In this document: positions 61,284 through 64,000 of the stretch, piece by piece
Position numbering within the stretch: the first letter of the stretch is position 1
Layout: the number at the start of each line of letters is the position of its first letter
Source: Coriaria nepalensis
Lineage: Eukaryota; Streptophyta; Magnoliopsida; Cucurbitales; Coriariaceae
DNA length: 64,000 bases
NCBI GenBank assembly: GCA_027186245.1
Contig: CP114496.1
Coordinates: forward strand, 8,458,001 to 8,522,000
Direction: 5' to 3'
The notes under the pieces: model-generated
Seen by the model: only the letters and a program-made list of their open reading frames with translations
Databases searched by the model: none
What the model was told of the DNA's origin: nothing
Translations under genes and position numbers: made by a program

Positions 61284-63508
61284 ATTTTTTAAAAACAAGC
61301 AATAAAGTAGGGAAAAAAAATGAAATGCAAAAATAATATTTGGAATTCCGGTAAGCATTATTATTCTAATTAGCCATCATTCTATTGATTCCCTCTAGGT
61401 CATAGTTTTCACAAGTAAATTTAAACCCCAAAACAAACATTATTCTGTGGCCTGATTTTACTACTTGATTTTGTGATTTGGGATTCAAAAGTTCTCTTTA
61501 CCTCTATCTTATACATTTTCTTGGCGAAAATGGGATCTGTTTCATTTTCGATTTTACTAGTTCCATCATTTCAACACTTAAATATTTGCACAGCTTGTTT
61601 ATGTTATAGTGTTCCTTATGTGTACTGGGGGACACAACATTCTTCATATGTGAACTGATATCTTTTGAGAATGTTTGTAAAGAAAGATTAGCTTGGTCCA
61701 ATGGCATACGATTCATGGTATGTAGGAAAATACTTCTAAGGAACTAGAATACGTCATTTTTTGTTTTTTGTTTTTATTAAATGAGTTTACTTGGTTTTTT
61801 AACTCATTAGCCAAGGAAAGGTTACGAAGTGTAGCATTGGTCGAAATAGAGATCGTTTGGGACTACGCACATTGCAGTAAAAGATCCCTTCCCTTTAAGA
61901 TGCTTGTTATTGTAGTAAGATGCTTTAATGATATTGCTGTTAATTATGTTACTGCTTGTATGATCCATTCCTTGTAGTGAGATGCTTGTTATTGTAGCGG
62001 CTACTACAATGAATGAGTCTATTGGAATCATAATTTCATGGATTCCTATTTCTACTTATAATGCTTGTAATATGGACGTTAATGAATGAGTTTTTAATAT
62101 TTAGAATGAATGGTTTGATTTATAATTCATACTCGTCAATAAAGCATTTGAAGTTTCACTTGGGTAACTAGAAAACTAACCTATGTCTTCCAAAATATTT
62201 TACAATCAATACTTTAATGTTAACAGTACGTGTTGAGAGTAGGTGTTGGTGTTAACGGAATGATGCAGCTGTCTGTAACCGACAATGTCTGTAAACGGAG
62301 TAGGTGTAGGTGTTGAGAGTAGTTAATAAACACAAACAAGGGTGTTATTACAACACAAACAAGGGTGCCGACAACAGATGTTAACACTGAAACATGTAAT
62401 AACATAAAGAAACGACATTGGAACTACGACTGCCCGGTCGAAAGACCTCATACCGTGATTCAATTAAATAGAACAGTTAAACACAGTGAAACCAGACATA
62501 GCAGTTAATCGAAACTATAGTTAGTAATCTCGTAAAAAACATTACTAAACTTAAACGACGGATCCATAGCCTTTACCAAATATGCAAAAGTTTATGTATC
62601 GAACTGATGAGACCATATAATATATAAAAAGAAGTTTCATGCATTCAGACGAAAACTGAGATTTTTTGCCGATCACACCTTACTGACCATGACCCACAAG
62701 AACATGTAAAATTTATGTATCGAACTCAAATCTAGAGAGGTGGTGGAGTTATCAGTTTTATGCTATCAAATTAGATAATACACAAAGTTTTAAAACATTT
62801 ATCAAATTAGATATTTTATCTACTTCTTTTTCACTTGCCATTTTTAGAATGATCTATCTAGAAAAAATTCTTACACTTAAATATTTATCAAAAAAATAGA
62901 ATATGATAAATAAATAAATAAATATGATATATCTTTTAATTATTTATTGATTTGTCATATTTTAAGACATGAAAAGAATAATTTTTTTTTACGAAAATGA
63001 GAAATCAAAATTATATTTTAAAATGAAATTACATATTAAAAAGTTTAGATAATATATTAATTAAAATTAAAATTTCTATGAGATATAAATGTTCCAATCT
63101 TATCCGAGTTATCTCCCTCTTTCCTCATGATTTCCTCATGCATGTAGAGTTTTCTCCGTATCCTTCTCTCACACCTTTTTCCCCTTCCGTCAGACCAAAC
63201 TCGTATGAGTCCGTAGCAAAGTTTTCTGCAACCAAACTGTTTTAGAACTTAGAATCATGCACGTACGTGTTCTAAAATATTTTAAAATGAAAAAATAAAA
63301 ATAAAAAATGAAAACTACCTAACATCTATGCCTATATGTATATATACTGCATGTTTTAGTATCGTTCATTATATTTTTTTGAGCACATCAAATTTGGGTT
63401 CATACATTTATACCATTTCATTACAAGGTGTTTAATTATGTAGGGCCGCTACTATATCACATTATTATGGTGTCCTAATTTGAAGGAACTCCATCTTGAA
63501 GATGCATC

Positions 63509-63512
<4 letters not shown>
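61284..63512. other. Gene-free spacer
   Basis: No supported gene. Around 62225-62375 there are shuffled repeats: GTGTTGAGAGTAGGTGT-like units near 62230 and 62311, and ACACAAACAAGGGTG twice, near 62330 and 62353. Confidence 0.5.
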
Positions 63513-63571
<59 letters not shown>

Positions 63572-63572
63572 T
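63513..63572 (+). repeat. (CT)n-(TA)n compound microsatellite at the ALDH promoter
   Basis: A CT run of about 40 bases passes directly into a TA run, ending about 38 bases before the aldehyde dehydrogenase start codon. The TA part may serve as the TATA region. Confidence 0.85.
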
Positions 63573-63609
63573 ACATGAATGTTTATATTAAACATCAGAT
63601 CGGTAGGAG

Positions 63610-63990
63610 ATGGAGGAAGTGCAGGAGAAGTTCTGTAACGGAGAATCCAAGTCCTTTTCTGTAAATATTCCAAGGATCAAGTTCATAAAGCTCTTCATCA
63701 ATGGTGAATTCGTCGATTCCGTTTCAGGTCCCTTTCTCTTTCTATTACCAAAAAAAAAAAAAGGGAGGGGGGTGGGGTGGGTTCAATTTTATTACTGATC
63801 TTAATATAATAATAATAATTATTATTGTTGTCGTATTGTTTGAATAGGAAAAACGATGGAGACAATTGATCCAAGAACAGAAGAAGTAATAGCAAACATA
63901 AGTGAAGGAGACAAAGAAGATGTCGATTTGGCCGTTAAAGCTGCCCGCCAAGCTTTCGACCATGGGCCTTGGCCTCGCCTCCCCGCCTTC
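63610..63990 (+). CDS. ALDH2C: Aldehyde dehydrogenase, ALDH2C type (cytosolic), 5' part only
   Basis: Exons 63610-63727 and 63848-63990 join in phase; a GTATGC donor follows at 63991 and the gene runs off the window. The 87 residues read [18 protein letters not shown], then [40 protein letters not shown] and PWPRLPAF. This is the N-terminal NAD-binding start of class-1/2 aldehyde dehydrogenases. The lack of a mitochondrial presequence points to the cytosolic ALDH2C group, which oxidises sinapaldehyde and coniferaldehyde to ferulate and sinapate. The catalytic Cys and Glu lie beyond the window. Confidence 0.9.
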
Positions 63991-64000
63991 GTATGCTCAT

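Noticed and set aside
61473..62031. Short ORFs on both strands after the MITE
   Set aside because: Low-complexity, AT-driven readings without domain or conserved features.
1..64000. tRNA, rRNA, classical microRNA precursors, CRISPR arrays, phage or bacterial systems
   Set aside because: A by-eye check on both strands for typical T-loop strings, common conserved plant miRNA sequences and spaced direct repeats gave nothing convincing; a tRNAscan and miRNA search would be decisive.

Overview
This is a plant nuclear window, most likely from a eudicot. The genes are split by GT-AG introns, the spacers are AT-rich with many microsatellites, and every recognisable product belongs to a land-plant family. 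No operons, phage genes, CRISPR arrays, organelle sequence or convincing tRNA genes were seen. I cannot name the species. Exon limits were set by hand from splice consensus plus reading phase and should be good to a base or two. Genes cut by the window edges are partial.

Left third (1-20 kb): a RopGEF (minus, 3' end outside the window); a three-repeat MYB (MYB3R, minus) with cell-cycle-type promoter motifs; a TRM/LONGIFOLIA-type protein with a DUF4378 end (plus), converging on a small LC8 dynein light chain (minus); a COV/LCV membrane protein (plus), converging on a P-class PPR protein (minus); then a broken Mpv17/PMP22-family gene.

Middle (20-42 kb): a complete Site-1 protease (plus) with a 13-codon upstream ORF ending just before its start codon; a PERK receptor-like kinase (minus); the chlorophyll b reductase NYC1 (minus), head to head with a B3-domain gene that carries a nonsense codon, a lost splice acceptor and a frameshift; a decayed non-LTR retroelement fragment (minus); and a polyol/monosaccharide transporter (plus).

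Right third (42-64 kb): an OVATE family protein with a CT repeat in its leader; a small OVATE-like protein whose leader is nearly all a hexamer repeat; a degenerate coding relic; a plastid-targeted acidic protein; a small serine-rich protein; an arabinogalactan peptide; a MITE-like foldback element; and the first two exons of a cytosolic-type aldehyde dehydrogenase.

The genes do not form one pathway; this is an ordinary mixed neighbourhood. The items most worth a second look are the two broken genes beside intact ones, the repeat-built leaders, the S1P upstream ORF, the MYB3R promoter motifs, the easily missed dynein light chain, and the transposon relics. I found no convincing new biological system.
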